Under the pieces are notes generated by a model. The model was not told the DNA's origin and did not search any database. It saw only the letters and a program-made list of their open reading frames with translations. Positions 35,958 through 45,402 of a stretch of DNA of 64,000 nt are shown here, one piece after another (the stretch's first letter is position 1; each line of letters starts with the position of its first letter). The position numbers and the translations under genes are program-made. Origin of the DNA: CAG-238 sp963601575 (GTDB lineage: Bacteria > Bacillota > Clostridia > Peptostreptococcales > Anaerovoracaceae); assembly GCA_963601575.1 (NCBI GenBank), contig CAVCFO010000004.1:48122-112121 (forward strand), read 5' to 3'.

Positions 35958-36930
35958 ATGAGCAACATATTTTATGAAGATTTGCAGGATTTTTTTGGTG
36001 AAAAAAGATATAATTCGATAAGCAGGTATCTCAAGAAGGAATTCGGGGGAAAAACAATCAAGCTTGCAATAGACGGCGGATTTACCTGTCCCAACCGTGA
36101 TGGCACGAAGGGCGTTGGCGGATGCACATTTTGTTCAGACAGCGGCTCCGGAGAATTTGCGACTAATATAGAAGATCAAATCAGCCTCCTTTCGAAGAAA
36201 TGGCCCCATGCCCGCTACCTTGCATATTTTCAAAATCATACGAATACCTACGCCCCTGTTTCCGAGCTCAAAGAAAAATATTTCGAGATTTTGAAAAATC
36301 CAAAGATTGAAGGCCTTNNNNNNNNNNCTTGTAATAGGCACGCGTCCCGACTGCCTTTCGGATGAGATTCTGGACTTGCTTGCAGAAATAAACAGGACAC
36401 ATTTTCTCTGGGTCGAGCTCGGCTTGCAGACGATACATGAGGAAACCGCAGCTAAGATAAACAGATGCTATGATCTATCCGTCTTCGATGAGGCAATGGC
36501 AAGCCTTTCGTCTCGCGGGATACGAACCGTCGTGCATCTCATATTGGGTCTTCCGGGCGAGTCGCCTGAGATGATGCTGGACTCCGTAAGATATGTTTCT
36601 GCAATTCCCGATCTGTTCGGAATGAAGCTTCATCTTCTCAATATCGTAAAAGGCTCGCAGATGGAATATCTTTATCCCGACTACAAGCCCTTCGCTTCGA
36701 TTCAAGAATATGTTAATTTGGTTGTCGAGTGTCTTGAGATTATCCCTCCGGAGGTTACAATTCACCGCCTGACAGGGGATGCGCCGCGCTCGATTCTCAT
36801 CAGTCCGCCTTGGAGTTTCAACAAGAGGACGATATTAAACGGCATCGATGACCGTCTGAATCTTTTGGACACCTGGCAGGGCAAATATGCCCTAGCCGAT
36901 AGGCCTTCTAAGCCTTCGTTGTTACCTTGA
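35958..36930 (+). CDS. Radical SAM protein, YhcC/TIGR01212 family (interrupted by an assembly gap)
   Basis: A radical SAM protein of about 320 residues. The cluster-binding motif is 'CPNRDGTKGVGGCTFC' (CX11CX2C, as in YhcC) near residue 37. The reading frame changes across ten N at 36318-36327: before it the protein reads to 'KIEGL' and after it continues in another frame at 'VIGTRPDCLSDE'. The two halves are otherwise a normal full-length protein, so this is almost certainly an assembly artefact, not a broken gene. Function is unknown; the family resembles coproporphyrinogen-type radical SAM proteins. It starts at ATG 35958 after AGAGGAAA. Its last 23 bases overlap the end of the opposing autolysin gene. 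Confidence 0.88.
36318..36327. other. Assembly gap (10 N)
   Basis: Ten N separate GGCCTT from CTTGTAATAGGC. Collapsing the N and one CTT gives an in-frame Gly-Leu-Val-Ile-Gly-Thr-Arg-Pro-Asp-Cys, matching the family pattern. The true missing length is probably zero, with a 3-base overlap of contig ends. Confidence 0.85.
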
Positions 36931-38659
36931 TCTTTGTAAATGGCGTATAAAGGGTTTTGCCGCAAATTACCCTTATGCCCCGAACCTTGTACCAGTAGGT
37001 GGTACTTGGCTTAACATCCTTTGTATTGATGTAATACAGGTTCTTCGGACTTGTTGAGGTGAAGAACTTCGAGTAGCCCGAAGACTTCTTTGCGGAACGC
37101 CATATCTGGTAATTGTCTACGGCATATCCTGACATGGATTTTTTCCATGTCAGCTTTACTTTTTTGCGGGAGACCTCCGCCTTGAGATTCGTGATCTCGG
37201 TTTTGGCAAGTCCTGCCGTATATTTTTCTATCTTGGCTGCGTTCGCGGCTTCTTCTTCTTTGGATATGCTGTCATCTTTGCCGGTCTGATCGGCCTGATC
37301 GTTTTTATCGGCAGTATCGGTATTTCCTGAATTGTCCGGGATCACGGCACCCGAGCCATCCGTTTCCGTCGGTATTTCGCAAACCGCAGTTGGCATATCG
37401 TTATATACCGGAATGAGGAATGTCATTGCAGTATCGAGCACATAGCTGTAGCCGTTTCTAAGGGCCGCTGCCTCGCTCTCTGCAGCCTGCACATTCGTCA
37501 TATATTGACCCGTAGCGACCTGGCTAAGCCCGTTCATAACGTTCCATTTTTTGAAATAAAGCGTATTCTTGTTATTCTGCACATATTCCTGGCTATAAAA
37601 CTCGGCGCCACCCTCGATTGCCTTGCGTATAGAGTTCCAAGGTCTCGAATAGGAGCCCGATTGCGATGCATACCAAAGTCCTCTCTCAACGGCGTCCATC
37701 GTGCCGCTGCTGTATGCGCCGATATTGAAGTAATTATAAATGCCTTCGTATCCTGAAACCGTTCCGGATATGCACATACCCGTGCCGCCAGAACCCTGTT
37801 CTACCAAAATCATCGATGCAAGCACATAAGGATTAACACCAGCCTTTTCACCTGCCTCCATCAAAACGCTCGTATAGGTTGCTGTAGGTTCATCCGCAAG
37901 GTAAGAATCCATAAATGTTCCGCTAAGCAAAGTTTTGAGCCCGGACGCACTCTGTGTATCCTGATCGTAGGCATGAGTCAAAAATTGAAAAATCCCTACT
38001 TCGTTTAAGAAATTGCGCGGATCCATATAATATTTGATTATGCCCGTAGATGCGCAAACCCATCCGCCGCTGTCATATATGATATATTTGCCTGTTTCCG
38101 GATTATATGCGCCCTCAGCCTGTGATTTCCATGCTGCAGGAGATCCCGAAGCAACGAGGGTCTTTCCGAGAACACTTTCCTTTGCTATTACATCGTTCCA
38201 AGAAAGTCCGGTATTTGCTGCCTTGAAGTTCCAATTGGGATGTGCGGCATGAAGCTTTCTCAAATAATCCTTGTAGGACTCCGGGAAGCCTTCTTTTGTG
38301 AGCTGAGCCTCGAAGTTGCTGTCATAGCTATATTCTGCGCTGCTCTCGACAGTTATATAAGCAGCAGATGCGTACCCAAGACTCGATGTCTTATACTGTA
38401 TATAATACCATTTATCTTCATTCACATCGTAGGTTTCGGACAAGATGGTAACCTTGTCATTCAAATTCAGATATCCGGTGGCCTTGTAGCTTGTGCCTGC
38501 TCCGCTTCTTACATTCAGCGAAGTGGTGGTAACCACACCTGTCTTCGTCTCCGCTGCGAAAGCATTCGCCGGAAGCAACGCCCCCATAATGCACAGCACT
38601 ATAATCAATGCTATAAATTTTTTCACATTCGTTTTGATAATTTCTGTTCTCAAATTCAT
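36908..38659 (-). CDS. Secreted SH3/glucosaminidase/FnIII autolysin
   Basis: A 583-residue secreted protein. A signal peptide (about 1-35, ending 'NAFAAE') is followed by an SH3b domain (about 38-103, 'LNVRSGAGTSYKATG'), an N-acetylglucosaminidase domain (about 125-400, with 'VGIFQFLTHAYD' and 'ASMILVEQGSGGTG'), an acidic Asp/Gln/Ser-rich linker (about 430-475), and a C-terminal fibronectin III-like domain (about 490-583). It would cleave peptidoglycan glycan strands at the cell surface. The gene is 18 bases downstream of tdk and overlaps the opposing radical SAM gene at its 3' end. Confidence 0.88.
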   Translation of the reverse strand: MNLRTEIIKTNVKKFIALIIVLCIMGALLPANAFAAETKTGVVTTTSLNVRSGAGTSYKATGYLNLNDKVTILSETYDVNEDKWYYIQYKTSSLGYASAAYITVESSAEYSYDSNFEAQLTKEGFPESYKDYLRKLHAAHPNWNFKAANTGLSWNDVIAKESVLGKTLVASGSPAAWKSQAEGAYNPETGKYIIYDSGGWVCASTGIIKYYMDPRNFLNEVGIFQFLTHAYDQDTQSASGLKTLLSGTFMDSYLADEPTATYTSVLMEAGEKAGVNPYVLASMILVEQGSGGTGMCISGTVSGYEGIYNYFNIGAYSSGTMDAVERGLWYASQSGSYSRPWNSIRKAIEGGAEFYSQEYVQNNKNTLYFKKWNVMNGLSQVATGQYMTNVQAAESEAAALRNGYSYVLDTAMTFLIPVYNDMPTAVCEIPTETDGSGAVIPDNSGNTDTADKNDQADQTGKDDSISKEEEAANAAKIEKYTAGLAKTEITNLKAEVSRKKVKLTWKKSMSGYAVDNYQIWRSAKKSSGYSKFFTSTSPKNLYYINTKDVKPSTTYWYKVRGIRVICGKTLYTPFTKIKVTTKA

Positions 38660-38677
38660 ATAACTCCTGTTCTTATT

Positions 38678-39262
38678 CTATCTTTCGGGCCCCAGACGCC
38701 CGTCATTATAATGCTTGCGGCACAGAGATACATACATGTCGTTTCCCCCGACGACGATCTGCTCGCCCTGCTTTACAAACTGTCCGTCTACTATTCTTGC
38801 TACCATGGTTGCCTTCCGCCCGCACCAGCAGATGGTCTTGATCTCTTCTATTTTGTCCGCATAAATAAGCATATAATAAGAGCCTTCGAAAAGCTCGTTT
38901 CTAAAGTCGTTTTTTAGGCCGTAGGCAAGAACCGGAACCTCGAAGCTGTCTACGATCTCTACAAGCTCCTCCACATGATGCTTTTTTAGAAATTGGCATT
39001 CGTCCAGCAGCACGCAGTCGATCCTCTGTTTATCATTTTCTCGCATAAACAGTTCCAATATATTCGTATTTTCCGATACAATCATCGCTTCTCTTTGCAC
39101 GCCGATCCGCGAGGTTATCACACCTGTTCCATACCTGTCGTCGGTCGAAGGTACCAGGGTCAAAACATGTTTTCCACGCTCCTCGTAGTTATAGGCCACC
39201 TTGATAAGTTCAATGGATTTGCCTGCATTCATGGTGCTGTATCTGTAATATAATTGTGCCAT
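38678..39262 (-). CDS. tdk: Thymidine kinase
   Basis: A 194-residue type II thymidine kinase for salvage of thymidine to dTMP. The P-loop 'TMNAGKS' is at about residues 10-16, 'LLDECQFL' is the catalytic-Glu/DEC region, and a zinc site uses 'CWCGRKA' and a later 'CRKHY'. I chose ATG 39262 with AAAGGAA upstream; a TTG one codon earlier is less likely. It lies between rnpB and the autolysin gene. Confidence 0.95.
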   Translation of the reverse strand: MAQLYYRYSTMNAGKSIELIKVAYNYEERGKHVLTLVPSTDDRYGTGVITSRIGVQREAMIVSENTNILELFMRENDKQRIDCVLLDECQFLKKHHVEELVEIVDSFEVPVLAYGLKNDFRNELFEGSYYMLIYADKIEEIKTICWCGRKATMVARIVDGQFVKQGEQIVVGGNDMYVSLCRKHYNDGRLGPER

Positions 39263-39299
39263 CAAAATTCCTTTCTGCCTTGTGATTATTGAATGATTT

Positions 39300-39644
39300 G
39301 GGCAAAGCTATAAGCCGGGTTCTGTATTAAACGATCATCTATCTCGACCTGCCATTGCTGACAGGCTCCAGCGACCTACCTTCCGGGAGGCGACGGGCAG
39401 CCGCCATTCTTCCCTATTTGGTCTTGCTCCGGATGGGGTTTACACGGCCGGCATGTCTCCATGCCGCCGGTGAGCTCTTACCTCACCATTTCAACCTTGC
39501 CACAGCCTAACTGTTTCGGCGGTATGTTTCTGTTGCACTTTCCCTATAGTTACCTACGCCGGACGTTATCCGGCATCCTTGCCCTGCGGAGCCCGGACTT
39601 TCCTCATACGCCGCTAAGGACGCACGCGATCGTCTGCTTTACCC
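39300..39644 (-). ncRNA. rnpB: RNase P RNA, bacterial type A
   Basis: About 345 bases. Reading the minus strand, the 5' end GGGTAAAGCAGACGATCG leads to the conserved core GAGGAAAGTCCGGGC, and the 3' end ACAGAACCCGGCTTATAGC closes with GCTTTGCCC, which pairs with the 5' GGGTAAAGC as helix P1. The catalytic-core segments (CRI and CRV) are both recognisable. It is the ribozyme that matures tRNA 5' ends. Ends are set by the P1 pairing and may be off by a few bases. No clear promoter was found. Confidence 0.93.
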
Positions 39645-39655
39645 AAAATTCATAA

Positions 39656-39769
39656 TCAATAATAAAATGCGCCTATAAATGTTATGCTATATGTAATAAC
39701 AACTGCCGCGATCAACAAAATAACCGCAACTTGTAAAACTCTTCTCTTTGCTTTGTTCTTGTCCTTCAT
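39656..39769 (-). CDS. 37-residue single-pass membrane protein
   Basis: A short gene encoding MKDKNKAKRRVLQ followed by a hydrophobic helix (about residues 12-35) and ending FYY. An AGAGGA ribosome binding site lies 5 bases before the ATG. Positively charged N-terminus and single helix resemble the small Prli42/DUF4044 membrane proteins, but the match is only in size and topology. It lies 24 bases after nif3 and 11 bases before rnpB, so it fills the space between an operon and the ribozyme. Confidence 0.6.
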   Translation of the reverse strand: MKDKNKAKRRVLQVAVILLIAAVVITYSITFIGAFYY

Positions 39770-39793
39770 AAAGTCCTCTAAGTTCTCTGAAGC

Positions 39794-40570
39794 TCATATC
39801 TTCGCAAACGGATTGATATTTACGCGAGAGCAAATTATATCTAAATTGTAAAATTTGTTGAGTCGCGAAGCCATATTTTTCGCAAAGATATATTCCGTGC
39901 CGAAATGCCCGCAGTCGAGGATATTCATCCCCAGATCCCTTGCATGCTGCGCCGTATGGTATTTCACATCGCCTGTCACGAAGAGATCGCAGCCTGCACT
40001 AACAGCAAGATCCAGATATTCGGCTCCCGCGCCGGTACACCAGCCGATTTTCGATACGGTTTCGTCCGCATCTCCTGCGAAATTAAAGAATTGCTTTTCT
40101 ATGCCGAGCGAAAAAGAGGCATGATTTGCAAACTCCTGGCAAGTCATAGGCCTCGGAAGTGTCCCCATCCTGCATATGCAGCTTTCGTCTGCCGGGAGCG
40201 GGCCAATATCTTCAATTCCAAGCATCATACCGAGGTAATCATTATTTCCGCCGATGCATTTATCGAAAGGCGTATGCGAAGAATAGACGCTAATGCCTCT
40301 TCTGATTAGTTTGATTATATGGCTACCGATAATGTCATTATCGTCAATCTTTTGTATCCCGTCGAAAATCAGCGGATGATGCGTGAGTATCATATCGGCA
40401 TTGCAGCCGATAGCCTCGTCAATCACTCTTTCGTTGATTTCTAGCGCTACCAGAACCTTTGAAATTTCGTTATTTCCGGTTCTTATCTGGATTCCGGAAT
40501 TGTCCCAAGGCTCTTTAAGCTCAAGCGGAGCTATGCTTTCAATTTCTTTGATAAAATCATCAATTTTCAT
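39794..40570 (-). CDS. Nif3-like dinuclear metal centre protein
   Basis: A 258-residue protein of the NIF3/GTP cyclohydrolase I type 2 family. Metal ligands 'ILTHHPLIFDG' (HHP), 'GGNNDYLGMMLG' and 'DCGHFGTEYIF' (H..E) are present. These proteins form hexameric toroids of unclear function. It overlaps trmK by 11 bases, a pairing conserved in Firmicutes. Confidence 0.94.
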   Translation of the reverse strand: MKIDDFIKEIESIAPLELKEPWDNSGIQIRTGNNEISKVLVALEINERVIDEAIGCNADMILTHHPLIFDGIQKIDDNDIIGSHIIKLIRRGISVYSSHTPFDKCIGGNNDYLGMMLGIEDIGPLPADESCICRMGTLPRPMTCQEFANHASFSLGIEKQFFNFAGDADETVSKIGWCTGAGAEYLDLAVSAGCDLFVTGDVKYHTAQHARDLGMNILDCGHFGTEYIFAKNMASRLNKFYNLDIICSRVNINPFAKI

Positions 40571-41276
40571 TTCTTGACCTCCTCAAAAGATAATCGATAT
40601 AACTTATGCGATATGCCTGATGTCTGATCTGAAGATTTGTAGTTTGTTTTCCCTTTTGCATATCGGCAAGAATTCTTGCTTCTTTTTTTCGCTTCGTCGC
40701 AAGATATTCGCCGAGCAGCTCGTCCTTATAGTCAAGGAGCGAGTGCGGAAATTCGTACTCGATGTCATCCCCGTTCATTTGTCTGGTGATGGCGATCTCC
40801 TTCGGGACCGCCGTGATAATTTCGCATATATACTTGCCCTCGCGAACGAGAGCCTCATTTTCGATCCGAAATCCGTTGTCAAACAGCCAGAATCTGAGTT
40901 TGCCGATATCCTTTCTGGGCTGAAGTATCAGCTTTGAAAAGGATTGGGCTTTTTCGAGATCTGCGCCGAGGATTTCCGTCATCAAAATTCCGCCCATTCC
41001 GGCAATGACCAGCGTATCAACCTCTGCTTTATCGAGAATCGTGATCCCGGAGCCAAGCCTAAGGTCAAAATTTTCTGCGGGATAATATGATTCGCAGTTT
41101 TCGCGCGCCTTTGCAAGCGAGCCGCTGCTTATATCCGACATTATCACCCGGGGGCAAATTCCTTGTTCCCACAGATAAAGCGGCAGAAAACCATGGTCGG
41201 TGCCAATGTCTGCCATGGTTTCTCCCTGATGTATCTGATCTGCTATTTTTTTGAGTCGCTCGCTGAGCTTTATCAT
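40560..41276 (-). CDS. trmK: tRNA (adenine-22-N1)-methyltransferase TrmK
   Basis: A 238-residue SAM-dependent methyltransferase. 'MADIGTDHGFLPLYL' is the SAM-binding motif I, 'VIAGMGGILMTEIL' motif IV, and 'LQPRKDIGKLRFWL' follows. TrmK methylates N1 of A22 in tRNA. It is 14 bases downstream of rpoD and overlaps nif3; the dnaG-rpoD-trmK-nif3 order is standard for Firmicutes. Confidence 0.94.
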   Translation of the reverse strand: MIKLSERLKKIADQIHQGETMADIGTDHGFLPLYLWEQGICPRVIMSDISSGSLAKARENCESYYPAENFDLRLGSGITILDKAEVDTLVIAGMGGILMTEILGADLEKAQSFSKLILQPRKDIGKLRFWLFDNGFRIENEALVREGKYICEIITAVPKEIAITRQMNGDDIEYEFPHSLLDYKDELLGEYLATKRKKEARILADMQKGKQTTNLQIRHQAYRISYIDYLLRRSRNEN

Positions 41277-41290
41277 TTGTTTTACCTGTT

Positions 41291-42511
41291 TTATTCCAAA
41301 TAGTCCTTTAATTTCTTGCTTCTGCTCGGATGGCGAAGCTTGCGAAGAGCCTTTGCCTCGATTTGGCGTATTCTTTCGCGTGTAACTTCGAATTCTTTTC
41401 CGACTTCTTCGAGAGTTCTTGCCCTTCCGTCTTCTAGTCCGAATCTGAGCTTGAGCACCTTTTGCTCTCTATCTGTAAGCGTATCGAGCACCTCTACAAG
41501 CTGTTCCTTGAGCATCGAAAATGCCGCTGCTTCTGCAGGCGCCGGAACATCCTCATCCGGAATGAAGTCTCCAAGATGGCTATCCTCTTCCTCGCCTATC
41601 GGTGTTTCGAGGGAGACAGGCTCCTGTGCGATTTTTTGGATTTCTCTTACCTTTTCAACAGAAAGGCCCATCTCTAAGGCGATTTCCTCTGGGGTCGGCT
41701 CACGCCCGTAGGTCTGAAGGAGCTGCCGGGAAACCCTTATCAGCTTATTTATTGTCTCTACCATGTGTACCGGGATGCGAATTGTCCTTGCCTGATCTGC
41801 GATGGAGCGCGTTATGGCCTGTCTGATCCACCAAGTCGCATAAGTTGAGAACTTATATCCTTTTGTATAGTCGAATTTGTCTACGGCCTTTATCAAACCG
41901 AGGTTTCCTTCCTGGATAAGGTCGAGGAAAAGCATTCCTCTTCCGACATATCTTTTGGCTATGCTTACTACAAGCCTCAGGTTTGCCTCACATAGCCTCT
42001 TCTTTGCACTTTCGTCGCCTGCTTCCATGCGCTGAGCAAGCTCTATTTCTTCTTCTGCGGTCAGCAGCGGAACCTTGCCGATTTCTTTGAGATACATCCT
42101 TACGGGATCGTCTATTGCAACACCTTTTGGTATGCTCGCCTCAAGGTCCATCTCGTTTGCTTCTCTGATTATTTCATCGGGATCCTCAGCAAGATCGTCT
42201 TCTTCCAGCACGATTTCAAAGTCCTCAGGCTCTGTCTCCGATACGAGTTCTATGCCCTTTGAAATAAGGGTGTCGTAGATATCATCCATTTGATTCTTGT
42301 CAAGCTCTGCGGATTCCGTAATGTCGGCAATTACCGTATAGGTGAGTTTATTCTGTGTCGAGTGTCCCTTTTCAATAAGCATTTTGATAAGCTCTTGCCT
42401 TTTTTCTTCAGAAAACTCTTCCTTGCCCTCGTCTTGCTCCAAAATTTCATCGTTTTGGAGATCTTGTACGGCTTGCTCCTTAATAATTTCGCTCTTGCTT
42501 TCTGTTGTCAT
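41291..42511 (-). CDS. rpoD: Primary sigma factor RpoD (SigA)
   Basis: A 406-residue group 1 sigma factor. Acidic region 1.1 (about 1-110), 'DPVRMYLKEIGKVPLL' (region 1.2), 'RYVGRGMLFLDLIQEGNLGLIKAVDKFDY' (2.1-2.2), 'YKFSTYATWWIRQAI' (2.3-2.4), region 3, and 'LTDREQKVLKLRFGLEDG' to 'VTRERIRQIEAKALRKLR' (4.1-4.2) are all recognisable. It fits the TTGACA/TATAAT promoters seen here. It overlaps the dnaG stop by one base. Confidence 0.98.
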   Translation of the reverse strand: MTTESKSEIIKEQAVQDLQNDEILEQDEGKEEFSEEKRQELIKMLIEKGHSTQNKLTYTVIADITESAELDKNQMDDIYDTLISKGIELVSETEPEDFEIVLEEDDLAEDPDEIIREANEMDLEASIPKGVAIDDPVRMYLKEIGKVPLLTAEEEIELAQRMEAGDESAKKRLCEANLRLVVSIAKRYVGRGMLFLDLIQEGNLGLIKAVDKFDYTKGYKFSTYATWWIRQAITRSIADQARTIRIPVHMVETINKLIRVSRQLLQTYGREPTPEEIALEMGLSVEKVREIQKIAQEPVSLETPIGEEEDSHLGDFIPDEDVPAPAEAAAFSMLKEQLVEVLDTLTDREQKVLKLRFGLEDGRARTLEEVGKEFEVTRERIRQIEAKALRKLRHPSRSKKLKDYLE

Positions 42512-44265
42512 TAAATTCTTCCCCCGTAAGTTTTGATCTGTGCCTGAACTTTCATAAGTTCTTCTGTTAATTCCTTTATTGTTTCGCCGCCGACTTCTTC
42601 GTCCGAAAGCGATAGCCTGTCAATCAGCAGCCTTTCCTTTGCCAGCAGCTTATCCAGCCTCCACTTTGTTATGCATTCTGTGAATACCTTGTCTTCGTTA
42701 CCTGCTATGATTATCTTCTCAAGCTCTGCGGCAAGACGCTGACTCTCTTCCGGGTCAAGTCTTTCCATGATTTCTTCGCTATCGAAGTCTTCCTTCGCTC
42801 CGTAAAGCTCAAACATTATATTCATAATTTTTCGCGCCTCTGTGCTTTGCATAATGTCCTGTATGCAAAGAAGTTCCTCTGTAAATGGCGGATTTATGAA
42901 CAGTGTCTTGATAATCGTAAGCTCAAGCTGCGAAAGCCCGTTTTGTTCTTCTGGCTCCATTTCATCGCGAGCATGAAACTTTTGTCTTTCCCTAATATTA
43001 TTATTACCCGAAAATTCCATTCTTATAGCACCTTCGGATATTTTTAGCTCTTTTGCTAGCTTTTTTATGTAAATATCGGCCTCAACCGGGCTTAGATTTC
43101 TGAGAATAGCAGTTGCATTCTTGATAAAATCTATCTTGCCTTCTTCGGTTTTTAGGTTGATATTCTGTTTGATCGTATCCAGTTTATAGTCGATCATCGG
43201 CATGGCTTTTTCGGTGAGCTCGATAAAAGCCTCCCTTCCGTGCTGCTTGACGAATTCGTCCGGGTCCTTGCCATCCGTAACATGCAGGACTTTTACCTTG
43301 CAGTCCTGACCGCCGAGCACATCTATCCCACGCATTGCAGCCTTTCTTCCTGCCTGATCTGCATCGTAGGAGAGTATGACATTCTTCGTGTAGCGCTTTA
43401 TAAGCTTGGCCTGATTTTCGGTAAGTGCCGTGCCAAGAGAGGCGATTGCATTATGGACTCCCGCTTGATATAGAGAAATTACATCCATATATCCTTCGAC
43501 CAGGATCGCGCTGTTTTGCTTTGCGATATCCTGTTTGCAAATATTTAGTGCATATAGATTGTTCTTCTTTTGGAATATTCTATTCTCCGGTGAGTTCAGA
43601 TATTTCGGCTCTTGACCTGCGATGGCCCTGCCGCCAAAGCCGATGACCTTGCCTGCCGTATTTATTATCGGAAACATTACTCGGTTTCTGAATTTATCAT
43701 AATATTTGCCATTCTTTTCGGAGAGTAGGCCTAGCTCTACCAGAATTTTTTCGCCCACTCCATTTGATTTGAAATGGTTATAGAGACTGTCCCAACTTTC
43801 GTCCGCAAAACCGATGCCAAATTTTTTGAGGATCGCATCTTCTATTCCGCGCTGTTTCATATAGGAATATCCCGGGTTTTTCGATTCGGTGAAGGCTCTA
43901 TAGAAAAACCTTGCGGCTTCCTTGTTTATCTCATAATATTTTTCGCTGCTCTTATCTTCTGAGCCTGAGATTTCGAGCTTTACTCCATTTTCGCGGGCCA
44001 ATTTTTCGACGGCCTCAGCGAAGTCGAGATTGTAATATCTTTGCACGAATTTGAAGACATTTCCGGATTCGCCGCATCCAAAGCATGTAAAGATCTGCTT
44101 TTGCTCGGAAACTACGAATGATGGCGTCTTTTCGTTATGAAAAGGGCAGCAGCCCTTGTAGTTTGCGCCCGCTCGCTTCAGGGGCACAACCTTTGCGATT
44201 TCGTCGACGATGCTGACTCTTGCCCGAACCTCTTCTATGCTTGAATTACTAATAAAACGACCCAT
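42511..44265 (-). CDS. dnaG: DNA primase DnaG
   Basis: A 584-residue primase. An N-terminal CHC2 zinc-binding domain ('CCPFHNEKTPSF' to 'FTCFGCGESG') is followed by the catalytic core, whose TOPRIM motifs are 'ILVEGYMDVISLYQAG' and 'LSYDADQAG', then a helicase-binding C-terminal domain. I prefer the ATG at 44265, preceded by GGAG at 6 bases, over a GTG four codons earlier. It overlaps rpoD at TAATG, in the macromolecular synthesis operon. Confidence 0.97.
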   Translation of the reverse strand: MGRFISNSSIEEVRARVSIVDEIAKVVPLKRAGANYKGCCPFHNEKTPSFVVSEQKQIFTCFGCGESGNVFKFVQRYYNLDFAEAVEKLARENGVKLEISGSEDKSSEKYYEINKEAARFFYRAFTESKNPGYSYMKQRGIEDAILKKFGIGFADESWDSLYNHFKSNGVGEKILVELGLLSEKNGKYYDKFRNRVMFPIINTAGKVIGFGGRAIAGQEPKYLNSPENRIFQKKNNLYALNICKQDIAKQNSAILVEGYMDVISLYQAGVHNAIASLGTALTENQAKLIKRYTKNVILSYDADQAGRKAAMRGIDVLGGQDCKVKVLHVTDGKDPDEFVKQHGREAFIELTEKAMPMIDYKLDTIKQNINLKTEEGKIDFIKNATAILRNLSPVEADIYIKKLAKELKISEGAIRMEFSGNNNIRERQKFHARDEMEPEEQNGLSQLELTIIKTLFINPPFTEELLCIQDIMQSTEARKIMNIMFELYGAKEDFDSEEIMERLDPEESQRLAAELEKIIIAGNEDKVFTECITKWRLDKLLAKERLLIDRLSLSDEEVGGETIKELTEELMKVQAQIKTYGGRI

Positions 44266-44370
44266 TTGCCTCTCCACTAAATCCGTTATATGATTAATAT
44301 ACGAGAACTTTGGGTCGTTTCCTTTTTTATTTACAAAAATTTTGTCGAAAAAAGTAAAATTTCTTAACTG

Positions 44371-45381
44371 CTATTTCCAGCCCTTCGGCACGAACAAATC
44401 TGTATAGGTGGCGAGTGCAAAACGATCGGTCATACCTGCAACATAATCCTTTACAGCCTCATTCTTACCATCTTTTTCGGCGATTTCTTTCATATCGTCA
44501 GGGAGCTGGTCTATATTTTTGATGAAATAATCATAAAGCGAGGTTATCACAACTTCGACCTTGCTCAGATCTTCTTCCCTTTTCACCCTGCTGCTTTTGT
44601 AGACATTTGCAAACATAAACGCGCGGAGCGAGTCGAGATTTTCCTTAAACTCAGGGCTCTGTAAGATCAAATCCTTGCCGTCGCTGTTTACGATGACATC
44701 GGTGACCATATTGTTGATGCGCTGGCGGTGAGTTTTCCCGAAAACTTTTAGAGACTCAGGCGGAAGCTCCTGACTTGAGATCACACCGCTCCTGATGGCA
44801 TCGTCGATATCATGATTTATGTAGGCAATTCTGTCGCTGATTTTGACGATCTGGCCTTCCAATGTGAACGGGGCAAGCGGGCCCGTGTGATTTACGATTC
44901 CGTCTCTGACTTCCATGGTGAGATTCATTCCGCGTCTTGATTTCGTGGATTCAATGACATCCGCAACACGCAGGCTCTGGACATTGTGCTTGAACCCGCC
45001 CGGATGTATTTTGTCAAGCACCTCTTCTCCATTATGTCCAAATGGCGTGTGCCCTAGGTCATGCCCAAGCGCAATCGCCTCCGTCAAGTCTTCGTTCAGA
45101 TTAAGCGCTCTTGCAATCGTCCTTGCTATCTGCGAAACCTCGATGGTATGGGTGAGCCTCGTCCGGAAGTGGTCGCCCTCGGGAGCAAGGAAAACCTGCG
45201 TCTTGTGCATGAGCCGGCGGAAGGCCTTTGAGTGGATGATTCTATCTCTGTCTCTTTGAAATTCCGTCCTTATGTCGCATTTTTCTTCCGGGAAGATTCT
45301 GCCTTGCGACTGTGCGCTTTTGGCGGCCTTTTCCGACAAGATCTCATACTCCCTCTGCTCCAGTTCTTTTCTGAGTAACAT
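44371..45381 (-). CDS. dgt: Deoxyguanosinetriphosphate triphosphohydrolase-like (HD domain)
   Basis: A 336-residue HD-domain enzyme. 'RDRIIHSKAFRRLMHKTQVF', 'THTIEVSQIARTIARAL' and 'ALGHDLGHTPFGHNGE' supply the HD metal ligands. Family members hydrolyse dNTPs to deoxynucleosides and triphosphate, trimming the nucleotide pool. Substrate preference (dGTP or broad) is not certain. It lies 21 bases downstream of dut, also a pool-sanitation gene, and about 105 bases upstream of dnaG. Confidence 0.93.
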   Translation of the reverse strand: MLLRKELEQREYEILSEKAAKSAQSQGRIFPEEKCDIRTEFQRDRDRIIHSKAFRRLMHKTQVFLAPEGDHFRTRLTHTIEVSQIARTIARALNLNEDLTEAIALGHDLGHTPFGHNGEEVLDKIHPGGFKHNVQSLRVADVIESTKSRRGMNLTMEVRDGIVNHTGPLAPFTLEGQIVKISDRIAYINHDIDDAIRSGVISSQELPPESLKVFGKTHRQRINNMVTDVIVNSDGKDLILQSPEFKENLDSLRAFMFANVYKSSRVKREEDLSKVEVVITSLYDYFIKNIDQLPDDMKEIAEKDGKNEAVKDYVAGMTDRFALATYTDLFVPKGWK

Positions 45382-45402
45382 TTTTTCACCTCGAAAATAA
45401 AT

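Noticed and set aside
35958..36930. Radical SAM gene as a frameshifted pseudogene
   Set aside because: The frame change coincides exactly with ten N and disappears when the repeated CTT codon is merged.
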